DNA from: Hypoxylon rubiginosum
Lineage: Eukaryota; Ascomycota; Sordariomycetes; Xylariales; Hypoxylaceae
Direction of reading: 5' to 3'
Length of the DNA: 64,000 nucleotides
Assembly (NCBI GenBank): GCA_902806565.1
Contig: CADCXA010000029.1
Location: forward strand, 248,001-312,000
Shown here: one piece after another, positions 23,401 to 35,500 of the stretch
How positions within the stretch are numbered: position 1 is the first letter of the stretch
Layout of the letters: each line of letters opens with the position of its first letter
Notes under the pieces: generated by a model
Database searches by the model: none
Told to the model about the DNA's origin: nothing
Seen by the model: only the letters and a program-made list of their open reading frames with translations
Translations under genes and position numbers: made by a program

Positions 23401-26035
23401 GTCCCTTTTCATCTCAACCAAAACATGCCCCGAGAGACACTAGGAGGGACTGAGACAGCTTTTTGACTTCCGTTTTAAGGCTATGTCTGTTGTATTCCTC
23501 GTCCTGTCGACCGGTCCCTAGAGACACTCGAAAATTTCTGAGTACATCGGGTTCACCTCGCGAGTGTTGATCCTCCGAAGTATCATAGGCAACCACTAAT
23601 TTCTCGCCTAGGCTACTCTTAAACGTGGTGGTTGATCCCCGACGAGTATCATGTACTATGCTGGTGGCCGGTTTCGAAGATGCATCTTCAAGCCATGACA
23701 CATCAGTGTCTCAATCTGACGTAGGATACGTCGTATACGACTGATAATAATACCTTAGACAATTGCCGGGCAGTTACTCGAGAGTCAGCTCAAGTTTCGG
23801 TAGCCTAAAAGGTACCTGAATAGGTATACGAAGCATTCTGTGTCACTATCCGCTACGTTACACGATCGAGGTATAGCCTACCAGGTATATATGTCTACCT
23901 ATATACGTAGGACCTGCCTTAGGTAAGGTATATACCTCTAACCCGAGTCTGCCTTGCCGATTCCGATCGCCCGATTCGACGCATTCGGGAACAGAGCCTC
24001 AAAAAGATTATCCCAAAAGGGGCTAATTCATGCGAGGGTGCAGCTTTGCGCGCGCAAGGCAACAATCGTCGCACAGAGCTGAAACGGACTCGAGATGAGC
24101 TGGGCAGCCCCAGATTGAATTTAAATAAACACCACGTGTAGAGCACTCGTTACTCACGGTATTACCAACGTGACAGAAAAAAAAACAGGTACTATGTTAA
24201 GGATCTCATCGGAGTGGCTTGGACGATGGCAAAGGGCGCGCTAACCGGCCCGAATTGAGTCTACCTAGCACGAACCTGCCAATAAGAACCGAGTCCCAGA
24301 TTCGCTGATCGGGGGGAAATGGGGGTGGGATGGGCTGGGTCTGGGCAGGCTGGAAGCTGGTCTTCGGCGAGCGACCCAAGCCACACCCAGACCGTCGGTA
24401 CGAGATTTCCCACGTGTTAATTTGGCCTCCAATGCCAATGACTTCATCCCGATTGCCTTTCTATACAGAGGTATCCGTGTTGCAAAGTACCTTGCATCGC
24501 GTCAAAAGTCCGCTGCAGCTGTTATACCAGATCGTTTACCGGCATCGTTTACCGGCGAAAATACGAACAACGTTGTTCGTCTGTTTTACTGGCGGTTTGC
24601 AATTGAGGTAACTTGTGATTATTAATCTTGTTTATTAATCTCGTTAACTTTGAGCAACCGCGTAATGCAGCAGCAAACCCGATGTGGCGTCCTTAAGCTA
24701 TGATTGATTCATCCAATCATACCTAGATTTCGCCTGTCTCGTAACGAATGGCAAACACCAAGATACGACGTATTCCTCTGATAAAATAGCTTCATGTAGT
24801 AGCATTGTGCGAAATGCTTATAGTCTGATAACTCTATAAGCACATGTGTTTTTACATGTATATACATATGCACTTTAGGTGCATTATGCACATTGTATAG
24901 CGAAGGCAGCAAGATTGTGTATGCCATCAACGCAAAGTAGGTGCGATAGGCATTTGGTTAGCTCAACTCAAAGTTTTTTCTAACTCAATCGACCTCATTA
25001 TTCCAGTGTTAGTCGAATTTTAATTCGATTATTACGTCGTGTATTGGTTCAGATAGGCAGTCGTAGTATAATAGTCTTGCCCGTGCATTTCCAAATCGCT
25101 CTTCTGCCACGAACAACACCTGAAACTCTCTCGTCTTTTATCCTACCTCTCCAATCGACCCATTTCCTTGCTTCTACCACCATATATAGATACCAATACG
25201 CACATCCATTCATTCTCGCTATGAAGATATCAAACCCAGCGCCAACCTTACCTAGTTTTCCCACTCCTTCTGCCTATACGGTCTATTAACATTATCTGTC
25301 CCTGGGAATACCTGACACAATACAGTGTCTTGCCTAAATACGAAGCCAGCATATGAGCTGTACTATCATCACATCGCATCACGGTGTAGGCCCTCACCTT
25401 TTGTGCCATACTAGTCTATTCTTTCGTCTCCTATCGTTTACTACCTATGTTCGTCGCCTTTATAACTACTACGCAATCATCCGAATACCAACCTACACTG
25501 CCGTGTGGATGTCACAAGCTCGTTGACACTCTGAAGAGGTGGCCAAACATGAACGACATTGCTAGCAAGGGCAGGCGACCAAGAAATCAATAAAAAGGGC
25601 TACACACTATTCAATGCCGCAGTTACTATTGTCCTTGGTAGGACTCATATGCCTCCCCTGACCAAGCCGGCGTTGGCGAGGAACAATCGAAATTATCAGA
25701 CTAAGACTGTCTGCCACAGCTGCAGCCTCATTGCGGCGGTTGCCAAACCGCTATTGACAACGTCATAAAAAATTACGACAAGCGACGCCCGGTGCCTAAC
25801 TTGAGGAAGCATTGAAATGATCAGGGCGCTGATGATAGTCTCAGAGAGGTGAGCAGATTCCATGTAATACTTTGACTTGAATTTAGTTGACCTAATACAT
25901 GGCTCCAGAAGAATCAAAGCGTCGTTTTCAGAGAGACAGCCGACTACATCACCACACAATGGACACCTTGGCACGATATTTCCAAGGAAAGCGTCTATGT
26001 CGCATTGATCAATCAAACAATGTAGGCGTCCTGTC
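17480..26035. other. Gene-poor region of about 8.5 kb
   Basis: I found no coding frame I would defend in this stretch. The longest frames (21828-22262, -; 18621-19061, +; 23414-23701, -) lack recognisable motifs and have no convincing intron partners. The DNA is mixed-composition, not RIP-like, with several simple repeats: AAGTCCCAAGT variants at 18225-18265, CCCTGCCCTG at 18375-18400, and GGGTTGAAA at 19680-19716. TACCTAGGTA palindromes lie at 20148-20161 and 20806-20815. No complete transposon, tRNA or 5S gene was seen. Confidence 0.5.
19676..19718 (+). repeat. G-rich GGGTTGAAA-type short repeat
   Basis: Several imperfect copies of AGGGGTTG / AAGGGTTGA in a row, followed by a T10 run near 19743. 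It looks vaguely like a degenerate telomere-type repeat, but the unit is not exactly TTAGGG and the length is small. Confidence 0.5.
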
Positions 26036-26108
26036 GGTGAGCTCACTGTCATGTATCCTGTCTCTGGTGGTTTCTATACGCGACTCGCTTCATCGACCCC
26101 CTTTGCGG
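26036..26108 (+). pseudogene. Scrap of an amino-acid permease gene
   Basis: The frame at 26036-26080 reads GELTVMYPVSGGFYT. A one-base shift then gives YATRFIDP. Both match the conserved segment of fungal amino-acid/polyamine/organocation permeases, where GELxVxYPVxGxFxxYAxRFIDP is typical. Only about 25 codons survive, with a frameshift in between, and the flanks are unrelated. This is a relic of a once larger or transposed gene. Confidence 0.5.
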
Positions 26109-26179
26109 CCCATGGAAAGGAGGATGATACTAAGGGATCTGATGGCCCTGCTACTCAAGAAGAAAGACATCTCCCGTGT

Positions 26180-26557
26180 GCGGCCAGCAGCCGGAGGAGG
26201 CGGAGGAGAACGAGGAGAGGAATAAGGAGAAGGCAGTACACGACACTATCAGCTGCCTCGGACGGATGAATCTAGGCCTGAAACCCTCAAGTTAAACCAT
26301 CTATAAGGCGTTGAAGAATCAGCTCGACGCAATCATCCAGAAGGGAATATCTTGTGAATGGGATAGATGATGATAAAATGGAGGAAATTGGTCTCCCTGA
26401 TCAATCAAAGCTCGAAGCATTGATGATATACGGAGACGCGACCCAAGGACCCGGCATCATGCCTCAAAAGATCGAGGTCAAGATCAAGGAGGCAGGCTAG
26501 TATGGCTATTACAGATACCTAAACGAGTGCCTCGACCTGCTGGACGACATGCTGTGA
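26180..26557 (+). pseudogene. Broken coding relic of unknown family
   Basis: Coding-like peptides run in series but are broken by stops and a frameshift. They are QPEEAEENEERNKEKAVHDT plus ISCLGRMNLGLKPSS (stop), TIYKALKNQLDAIIQKGI, then after a shift EYLVNGIDDDKMEEIGLPDQ plus SKLEALMIYGDATQGPGIMP plus QKIEVKIKEAG (stop), and YGYYRYLNECLDLLDDML. The composition is that of a soluble helical protein. I do not recognise the family. The stops are TAA and TAG, and the DNA is not strongly A/T-shifted, so RIP is not an obvious cause. Confidence 0.45.
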
Positions 26558-27055
26558 TGTTCTGCGCCCTGACGATGCAGCTGGATATATGAATCTTCAC
26601 TTGACCATGACACTAGGAGAAATCAATCAAGCCTTTCAGCCCCTGATTCTTTAGACAGAGAATCACCGCCCTTATATCTGTGTATGTCTGGTAGCTATGT
26701 GGTTAAAGCTTTATTAATCTATCATCCTTAACTATCTAGTAAGGTCCACATTACGAACATGAAGGCTCCCAAGATCAAATCAAGTTGCTGGAGGGGATTG
26801 ATAGTGAGAATAGGAGGTCCTGGAGATATTATAGACATAATACAACTGGTGCTGTCCAACCAGGATCACGCCCCATAGTCCCACTTGCTTGAATAGGTCT
26901 TGCTAAGGCAGGTGTGAATAATCAACTAAGCTACCCCAAACATCTTTTTGCCAGTAATCTTTCGGCTACTAATTTACCTTGCACGACACATTATTTTCTG
27001 CAATAACATATCCTCGTTCCAGGTTTTGCGCTGCTCTCACTGATAACATAGAGCG
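26558..27055. other. Intergenic upstream of esterase
   Basis: About 500 bp with no gene seen; the last 150 bp presumably hold the esterase promoter. Confidence 0.4.
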
Positions 27056-28013
27056 ATGTTGAAATTAGCCGCTCCCTTAAATGTCGGATCTTCCGAGGAA
27101 TGGTCCCTTACGAACAGGCGTGGTAAGGAATACCTCGTCCAGATCGGCTTCCCTCGCAATTGGGCCGATTACACGCCTGCTCCCCAGGAACCGGGCGTTC
27201 CTGTCGTGTATAAATTTGCCTAAAGGCCTCTAGAGACGAATACTACCTAGCTAACGAGTTCCCAGCTACCTGACTGACGGGAACTCGGTGTTTCTCACCG
27301 CGCTTGACGCTTTGCATCGGGGACTTTCGCTGGATGAACCCAACTTCCCTACCGGCGTCGTTGTAGCGATTGGCTATCCGATCCCGCCCGGTTCGAAGAA
27401 GGTCTACGACGGTCCTCGGAGGTGCTGGGATCTCACGCCGGCTGCCCCGGGGGCGAAGGAAACCGAAGGGGGCGCGGACGAGCTCATCGAATTCATCGAG
27501 GACCGGGTCAAGCCTTTGGTCCGACAGAGACTAACCGAGACACGGGGCGTCAGTGTCGGGAGGGAAGCGCTCTTCGGCCACTCGTTCGGCGGGCTGTTCT
27601 GCCTCCACACCCTCTTCACCCGCCCGGACGCGTTCACCTGCTTCATTGCGAGCAGCCCGAGCATCTGGTGGAACGAGCTGTTCCTGGTAAAGGAGGAAGC
27701 CGCGTTTCGAGAACAACGCCGCGGCGGCGGCGCGCGGAAGCCGTCCCTGATGCTGTTCGCGGGCGGGCAGGAGGAGGAGCCGCCTCGACGCCGGGGCGAG
27801 GGGGACGAGGGGTACGAGAAGCGCAGGAGAGACCACCGGGGCTGGCGCATGGTGGGTAACGCGCGCGATATGGCGGGTCGGCTGGAGGCGAGTGGGTGCT
27901 TCGAGAGATTCTCGTCGCACGTTTACGAGGGCGAGGATCACGGTACCGTGACCGCGTGCTCAGCTAGCAGGGGGCTGACGACCTTCTTTGAGGACTGGCC
28001 ATTTTGTGTCTAG
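27056..28013 (+). CDS. Esterase D / siderophore-esterase type alpha/beta hydrolase, two exons
   Basis: Predicted serine hydrolase of the PF00756 esterase family, in the branch that includes Fes/IroE-type and fungal fusarinine-type siderophore esterases. Exons are 27056-27207 and 27266-28013, giving 299 residues. The 58-bp intron (donor GTATAA, branch GCTAAC, acceptor CCCAG) restores VPVVYLTDGNSVFLTALDAL, the usual family opening. The nucleophile elbow is GHSFGG (Ser157), followed by ASSPSIWWN, which is typical of this branch. The catalytic His is probably His276 in EGEDHGT. No signal peptide is seen, so it is likely cytosolic. An Arg/Glu/Gly-rich loop at about 180-230 is more basic than usual. 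No siderophore biosynthetic genes lie nearby, so the substrate remains a guess. It stands alone in a relic-rich region. Confidence 0.82.
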
Positions 28014-28190
28014 TTTAGGGCGCTGGTCGCCCGCGATGTTTCTTGCTGTCCAAGAGCTTAGATTTTTACGATATGCTGGATTATTGACTCTCTTTCTATG
28101 ACTCTGCGAGCCTACCCCTGAGGATTTCACATGTTTACTAGCTGTAGACCTTACGCGCAAGCATGACGATGTTTGACCAACAATTCGCCT

Positions 28191-28212
28191 GGGGGGGGGG
28201 GGGGGGGGGGGG
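28191..28212 (+). repeat. Poly-G run of 22 bases
   Basis: An uninterrupted homopolymer of 22 G in intergenic DNA after the esterase gene. The exact length should be treated with care because such runs are prone to assembly and sequencing error. Confidence 0.9.
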
Positions 28213-28699
28213 CAGATTTGGTTAAACCAGTCATTGAGATCTACCCGAAGTCGCTGACCCCCCAGATTAAAGGCAAGCTTTATCTTGCAAAATTCTCCGC
28301 TGCTATGTGCTCATACGGAATACGGACTTTAGGCCTCATGTAACCCAGGCCGATAGTTTCCACCCATTTAAGTCATACGCCCAGGGAGCTACGTAACGCA
28401 AATGCTGGCTGAGTTCTGGAATCGGAGGTGGTTAGAGGAAGAAACGCAGAAACATTTCGCAACTTAGACCCAGAGCGGAAAGGTAGGCCTCGGCAACCAA
28501 CGCTAGCCCGCTGGCTGGGTCGGATCGCCAAGCCCCTATTCGCGGCGACAGCGGATCTGATAAGATTAGATGGCAAGGTGCGGGTCTCAAAGGCGGGTCT
28601 CAAGGAGCATTGTATCGACTGATTCACTGGGCCCCATGGGTTTTCAGCTATTGGATGAAATCTAGTTATTGGTAGATTGATTGCCTTGTTGCTGATATT
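28213..28699. other. Intergenic, no gene seen
   Basis: Overlapping short frames on both strands at 28373-28627 are shadows of each other with no family likeness. Confidence 0.4.
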
Positions 28700-29331
28700 C
28701 TACCAACCATTGCCGGCCTCATCTGATACATAAGTACTGCTTAATTCCTCCGGGTTTCCCTTTGTTGCAGCATGTAGAATGATCTTAGCCCCATTGCTGG
28801 CTTCCTTTCTGCCCTGACTGCCGGTGAATTTTGTGTGGCATATGCCCGGCGCTGCTGCTATGACGGCGATTTTGTCGCCGGTAAACTTGATGGACTGGGT
28901 AGCTGTGATTATGTTGAGGGCCGCCTTGTTGCTATGGTAGTCTGGGGCGTATCACGTGTTCGCGTTGAAGGCATAGCCCTTCTTCCTGGCCATGCTGATC
29001 AGACCCAAGCCCGAGGTAACGTTGACGCCCTGGGAGCTTGGCCGATCCCTGCGTTGTTGATTAAAATGTCAAGACCGCCGAACTTGTCCGATATATCCTT
29101 GGTAGCGGCCTCGATGGAAGCGTTGTTTGTCACATTGAGTGTGATGGCGGTTAGAGCCGTCTTGTTAGACGCTTCTTCCTGAAGCTGCTTGACCGCTGCT
29201 TGGGCATTGGATGGGCTGCGTGCATTGATAGATATGTGGTACTTATCCAGCATGGCGAAGGCTTGGGCCACGGCAAAGCCGATGCCTTGGTTGGCTCCGG
29301 TTACGAGAACTAGGGACTTTGATGATGTCAT
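28700..29331 (-). pseudogene. Short-chain dehydrogenase/reductase (SDR) pseudogene
   Basis: The N-terminal half (29331 to about 29035) is intact-looking: MTSSKSLVLVTGANQGIGFA holds the TGxxxGIG cofactor motif and GGLDILINNAGIG the NNAG motif. The frame then jumps. A second frame gives GVNVTSGLGLISMARKKGYA plus FNANT, a TGA stop, and then YAPDYHSNKAALNIITATQS plus IKFTGDKIAVIAAAPGICHT, ending at the TAG at 28702-28700. So the catalytic-serine strand, YxxxK (YHSNK) and PG motifs exist, but the middle of the protein (roughly 45 residues) is deleted with a frameshift and there is an in-frame stop. The parent was probably a classical NADP(H) carbonyl-reductase-like SDR. Non-functional as read. Confidence 0.75.
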
Positions 29332-30687
29332 GTTCCGGCAATGGATAGAGAAGCGGCAGAAGGAGGTATGGCGGTTGGGAATATCTACCGGCGATTGCTT
29401 AAGTGTTCTCGCCTAACAGGATGGATTCTGAGCAGGACTGTAAGATGGGTTGCTGCAGGTGATTAGTGGCAGGTTGCCGACAGACTTTATGTGTCGGGCT
29501 TCTCGGGTTTATGGTAAGCTAATCGCCGCTCCGTTTGCACCGTTTTGGTTTTCTTTGTTTTCTTTCTGCTACATGGCTATATTATGTGTTAAGGAGGTAA
29601 GGGACTGGAGTGAGATCCCTATGAAGCGCTTATCTCCATACGTACGTGGGTGGCCTTTCTATACATCTTTAGCTACTTAATACCAAGTTAATATAAGAGC
29701 CACTTGAAAATATATCTTATAATAAGTAATGTACTTGCGATTATTTCAACCCTTAAAAATATATCTTATAATAAGTAATGTACTTGCGATTATTTCAACC
29801 CTTAAAAATATGGCTCATACTATATACCTCTTGTGCTAAAGGACTTTGTACGATATGATGTGATTGTAACCATCTATTAGCATGTGTAACCTTGGAAGTT
29901 GGGTGTAGTTAAGCTACCTAATTAGGAGATACCTAGATACTAGTTGTAGTATAATGCTTAGAAGCCATAGAACTTTCAAGACTCATCTCGCGTTATGATT
30001 GTATTAAACGGCGGCAAAATCGCCAAGTTGCACGTCTCTTGTGACGCTTGTAACGAATCTACAGTGCGATGTAGCTAAGTAAAATCATAATGCGGACGAT
30101 GTGTGAGACAGGGAATCGTCTGTATATATGGTCTCTCCAGATGTAGCCATAAGACGGCGCCGAGAGTAGGGGTATCAGAGGCCGCAATAGAGAGCTTTGT
30201 TTTAGGTCCAAGCAGAACCGTCTTTGGCCCGCAGTTCAATCGACAGAAGCAACGCTTCGAAACCAAGTTCGACCACGGCCTCAGAACACGCTACGCCAGT
30301 GATTCTCCAGGAGTGATGATTGATGCGAAAAGCGCCGGACAACGATTTCGGAGGCAGTTGTTAAAGCAGAAGCCGAAATATTCGCAACTTTTTCTTAGGG
30401 TGCCTACCTAAATTGATAATTGCATTTTGTTGAAAGGTATAAAAAGTGATAAGCTGGGCGCTTTTGTCTTGTTCTGCCTGAAATTTTTTGGTCCGTATCC
30501 GTCGAACCTCGTACTGTCTATCCCCTACGTGGCTTGCAGGGTAGGACTTTGGGGGGGAATAGAAATCCTCGTTAGGCGCTCGATTTGGATTATGTAATCA
30601 GTTCACTGCACACACTTGACTTAGGCACCCTTACTTTATACCTCACTTCGAAGGCTCTTCAGATTCACGGTCCTAGCAATAGAAACC
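29332..30687. other. Intergenic with a 49-bp direct repeat
   Basis: No gene is seen. A duplicated A/T-rich segment at 29707-29804 is listed separately. The frame at 30103-30411 has no motif I recognise and is not called. Confidence 0.45.
29707..29804 (+). repeat. Two tandem copies of a 49-bp sequence
   Basis: The sequence beginning AAAATATATCTTATAATAAG is repeated head to tail with a period of 49 bp and essentially no change between copies. This points to a recent duplication. Context is intergenic, upstream of the broken HET gene. Confidence 0.9.
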
Positions 30688-32385
30688 TTGCCATTTTCCT
30701 TCTACCAATCACTCGATGCGTCACGTGAGGAAATCCGACTTATCAGGATTTCGCCAACCCTAAACAACGATGACACGATACAGTGCAAGTTAGAGACGGC
30801 ATCCCTTTCAACATCAAACCTAGAGTACGCCGCTCTTTCTTACGTTTGGGGCGACCCAAAAGTTACACGGGATATTCATGTCAACGGCGAACCATTTTCT
30901 GTGACAGAAAACCTGCACAATGCGCTCTGGCAATTCCGAAGTAGCTGTGCCGTACTGTCAGACGGCTGTAACTCGCAGATTCCATTATGGGTAGATTCCA
31001 TTTGCATAAATCAGAAAGACGTGAACGAGCGTAATCAGCAAGTGTCAATGATGGGCTCAATATACAGCTTGGCGATCCGCGTGATAAGCTGGCTCGGGAC
31101 TCCTGGTGTGGAAGAAGGAGACGCCGCCATTCGCACTATTCGGGCCATCGTTAGGGCGGCGTACAAAGATGAAGCCAAAGAAATCAACAAGGCGAGCCTG
31201 CTAGATTTTATAAGTTCCCAGCCTCATCTGCTTGGGGGTGACGAGAAAGACGAAAACCTCGAACGAATACACGGAAAGGCAGCGTGAAAAGCGACCATAA
31301 ATCTTTTTTATCGGCCATACTGGAAGCGCACTTGGATAGTCCAAGAAATAGTATTGGTGAGATCTACGAGCGCACACCTACTAGTCTGTGGGAATGAATC
31401 AACAACATTCGAAGATGCGGTGGCATATTCCCGAGTCGTCGAATTTCTGGGCAAGGATAATATCCCAGAGCAGCTTGGCTTCTCGCACGATGTTTGGAAC
31501 TGGGCCAAACTTGGTTATCCGTTAGGCCACCTCCGAGCGATTGCCCTTCTTCGCGAAGGCTATCGTCAGTTTCGCCAAGGCAGCGCCGCAAAGATCAGCG
31601 CATTCGCTCTCCTCCACATGAGTTTGGAGCACCAGGCGACCGATCCCAGAGATTTCATTTATGGGTTCCAAGCAATAACCAACTCGAACATTGTTGTGGA
31701 TTATAGCAGCTCCATAAAGGAAGTCTACCTGGATTGGTATAATGTGGTCGTCCGTCAGGGTATTCCCATGGATGGTAGTTTGCATCTAATTCTTCACGCA
31801 GGCATAGGGCTGGACGAGTCCTGGCAGTCCGATTTACCGTCATGGCTACCCAACCTTAGCCGGCCTAAAGAGATATGTGAAATGTCTTTGGTTCCAGAAT
31901 ACCTGAAGCCAAAGTTGCATAGAAACAGGCTCCCTGGCCCTATTCGAATCTCAGAAGTTTTTGGCGGTGTATTGCACATGAACGGCGTGAGGTGCTGCGG
32001 CAAAATAACAGATGTGTTCAGGCCAAGAGCATCTTCTCCTTGGCACGAACAACTGCATAAACTATGTTTTGATATTCTGATCAGAAATAATCAAAAAGGC
32101 CACCCCCTTGGAATATCGGCTCTGCAAACATTATTCTACGTCATATACCAAGGTCGCGATTCAGAGACAGGCCAGCGTCTGAGTGTCCCTCCGGATCCGG
32201 TCATCGCCTTCCAATTATTTCGTTTCTATGGTTGCATAAATATGAACCTCGGACTTCCAAGCGCACTCGGCGATGAAAATATTAATGACCAACGATTTAT
32301 AGTCGAATATAGGCCTTAGTGAAGCCAGGCAGGATTTGGTATATCTATTAGATCCGAGGATTAGCCGGTGGCTGGGAATAAATAA
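30688..32385 (+). pseudogene. HET-domain (heterokaryon incompatibility) gene, 5' part, inactivated
   Basis: HET-domain proteins trigger cell death after fusion of unlike strains. The frame begins PFSFYQSLDASREEIRLIRI and has HET blocks ALSYVWGDP, LWVDSICINQKDVNERNQQV, ISWLG and YRPYWKRTWIVQEIVL. Several lesions are visible. (1) There is no in-frame ATG at the expected start: codon 30688-30690 is TTG where family members begin with Met. (2) A TGA stop lies at 31285-31287, with the same frame continuing cleanly to 32319. (3) There is a stop at 32317-32319 and a one-base shift to LSEARQDLVYLLDPRISRWL. (4) The 3' end is separated by about 11 kb of A/T-rich DNA from its likely continuation at 43631-44032. 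No intron signals rescue the TGA. Confidence 0.8.
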
Positions 32386-32501
32386 ACCTTTATTAAATAG
32401 GCTTTTAAATCAGGATTTTACACATAATAACAATATAAAAATTACACACTTTTTAATTAAAAAATTTAAACTTAATTTAATTAACTTTTAAATTTAACAA
32501 T
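32341..32501 (+). repeat. Direct repeat A, outer left copy
   Basis: Matches 38120-38280 at a constant offset of 5,779 bp with no gaps. Almost all differences in the main part are C in this copy to T in the other, or G to A (GATCCGAGGATTAGCCGG here, AATCTAAAAATTAATTAA there). Its left edge runs into DNA that still reads as HET-like coding sequence. Confidence 0.75.
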
Positions 32502-35500
32502 TAAAAGTTTTATTACCGTTTTTTTAATATTATTTATATATAAAAAAAATATTAAAATTATTTATTTAAAATATTTATATAATTAAATAATAAAAAAAGT
32601 AATTTTTTTAAAACCTTAACTAATTTAAAAGATTAATATAATTAAAAAAATAAACTTAAATTAAAAGTTAAATTATTAAAGCTTTTTAATTATTTAATTA
32701 ATAAAACTTTATTATTTAAAAAACTAAAACTTTTTAATATAACTTTAAAAAAATATAATAAAAAAATTAATATTATTATTATTTTTATAAAATTAAATAA
32801 ATCTATAAAATTTATTATAATAAAACTAAAAAAACTAAACTTATTTTAAATTAAAAAAAAAATGAAAATTAATTTATCTTAAATTTAATAAAAAATAAAA
32901 AAACTAATTATAAAATAAATATAAATTATTATAATTAATATAAAAAACTATATATAAAATAAATTATAATAATAAAAAAACTTAATAATTATATATATTA
33001 AACCGTGGTAAATTATTATAAAATTATATATTATATTATTAAAAAACTAATATAAAAATAATATTAAAAACTAAATATTTAATATAATAAAATTAAATTA
33101 AATAAAAAAAATAATATTAAAAAAAAATATAAAAAAATAATAATATTTCTTAAGAATCTTAAAAATATAAGTTAATGGTTATAAATTTAAAAGATAATTA
33201 TATTTAAAATTAAATTTTATAAAATATTTAAAATATAATATTTAAACTTATAAATAAAAGATTTTTTAAATATAATAAAAGAATTTTATAAAAACTAAAC
33301 TATTATTTATAAAATAACCAAGGAATTATAATTTATTAATAGTATTTTATAATATAAAGATTTTATAAATAATTTTTATAGTTATATAATTAAAATAATA
33401 TATAAAATAAAAAAAATATTTAAAAAAGTTTTTAAATTTATTTATAATAAAAAAAACTTTAATAAAAAAAAATCAATTAATCCTTTTCTTAATTAATTAA
33501 AAAATAAAAATATAAGTAAAAAAAAATTATAAAAAAAAAGTTAAAATATTATATTAATTAATAGTTATTTAATATATAATTAATATTATTAACTTATAAA
33601 ATATTATTATATTTTCTTAAAAAAAATATATAATAATTTTAAATTAAAAGATTAATTAACTTTTAAAATTAAAAAGGTTTTAAAAGATTTAAAGTTTTAA
33701 ATATAAATATAATTATTTAAAAAAAGTAAATTAAAATCTAGGACTTTTTAATTTAAAAAAAAATCCGAAAAACTATAAAAATAACTATATAATTAATTTA
33801 TAAAAAAAATACCAGTTATATTTTTTATTTTAATAATAAATAAATACCTTTTAATTTACTTAATTATTTTAAATAATAAATTAATTATTATTATAATAAA
33901 TTAAATATATTGTTTAATTAATTAAAAATAAATATTATTTAATAATTATTTTTAATTAAAAAACTAAACCTTATTAATTTAAATATATAAAATAATAAAT
34001 ATATTAATTAAAAACATATTAATATTATTATTAAATATAACTTATTATTTTTTATTATTAATTATTTTAATTTCGTTATAAAAATTAAAATATAAAAAGT
34101 TTTAATAAAATAATAAAATAAATTTAACTTATATATAAAAAAAAAAATAATATTTTTATAAATAAAATTAAAAACATATATAAATAATATATAATAACTT
34201 ATTAAATTAATATATAAATAAAAAAAAATATATTTAATATTATTATAAAAAAATATAAATATAATATATAAATTAAATAAGTTTTTTTAATTAAAAATAT
34301 TTAAATATAACATTATAAATTAAAATATTTAAAACTTTAAACTTTAAAATATTTTATAAACTTATTTTAAAAAATAGTTATTTAAAAACTAATAAAAGTT
34401 AAATATAAAACTTATAATATATTTAAAATAAAATAATAAATTTAATATATTTTTAAATTAAACTATTAAATATTAAAAAAATAAATTACCCTTAATTTTT
34501 ATAACTATAAAAAAACATTTATTAAAAAAAACTTATATTTTATTTTTATATATTAAATATTAAAAGTAACTTAAAATTATATATTTAAAAATTATAAAAT
34601 AAAAACAATTTTTAATATAATAAATAATTATTTAAAATAATTAAAATATTAATATAAAATTATTATAAAAATAATAAAAACTAATAATAAAATAATTATT
34701 AATAAATTAATTATTAGAAAAAACTTAAAAATACACGGAATAAAAATTAAACTTTTAATATTAAATATATAAATTTAAAATAATAAAATTAAACGTTTAA
34801 AAAATATAATAAAAATAAAAATATATATAATATAAACTAAAATAAAATTATTAATATATTTATAATTAAAAATATTTAAAGTTATTATTTATTTATATAA
34901 TTATATATTAAAAGCTAAAAATAATTAAAAAATTTTATTTAATATATTTTTTAAAATAATTAAATAAAAATAAGGATTTTTTATATTAAAAAATAAAAAA
35001 TTAAATTAAATATATTTATAAATATATAAATATAAAGTATATATTATAATAAAAAATTAAAAACTTTATTTAAATAAATTAAATAAATTAAGTTTAAAAA
35101 TTTAAATTAAATATTTAATTAATTATTAATTTTTAAATATATATTATATATAAATATTTTATTTAAATAAAATAATTAAAAGTTTTATTATTTATATTTT
35201 ATAAAATTATTATTAGGTTTTTATTTATATTTTAATATAAAAGTTAAAAGCCTTATATTATAATTTAATTTATAATTTAAATATTAACTTAATCTTTTTA
35301 TTTATTAATTAATTTTATTTTAATTAATATATAATTTAAATTATTAAATTTATTTAATTAAAAGTTTTTAATTAATATAAATATTAAGTTAATATAAGTT
35401 TAATTAACCAAGTTATAAATGTTTAAATTATATTTGTTTAATAAGATATAATTAATAGTTTAAATTATATAATTTTTTTTAAATATATTTTTATTTTTAA

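Noticed and set aside
23414..23701. A 95-residue hydrophilic frame on the minus strand
   Set aside because: Composition is plausible for a protein but nothing is recognised and there is no clear promoter or intron context; not called.
31285..31287. RIP as the cause of the HET in-frame TGA
   Set aside because: If the codon was TGG, the changed G does not pair with a C in CpA context, so classical RIP is not the natural explanation.
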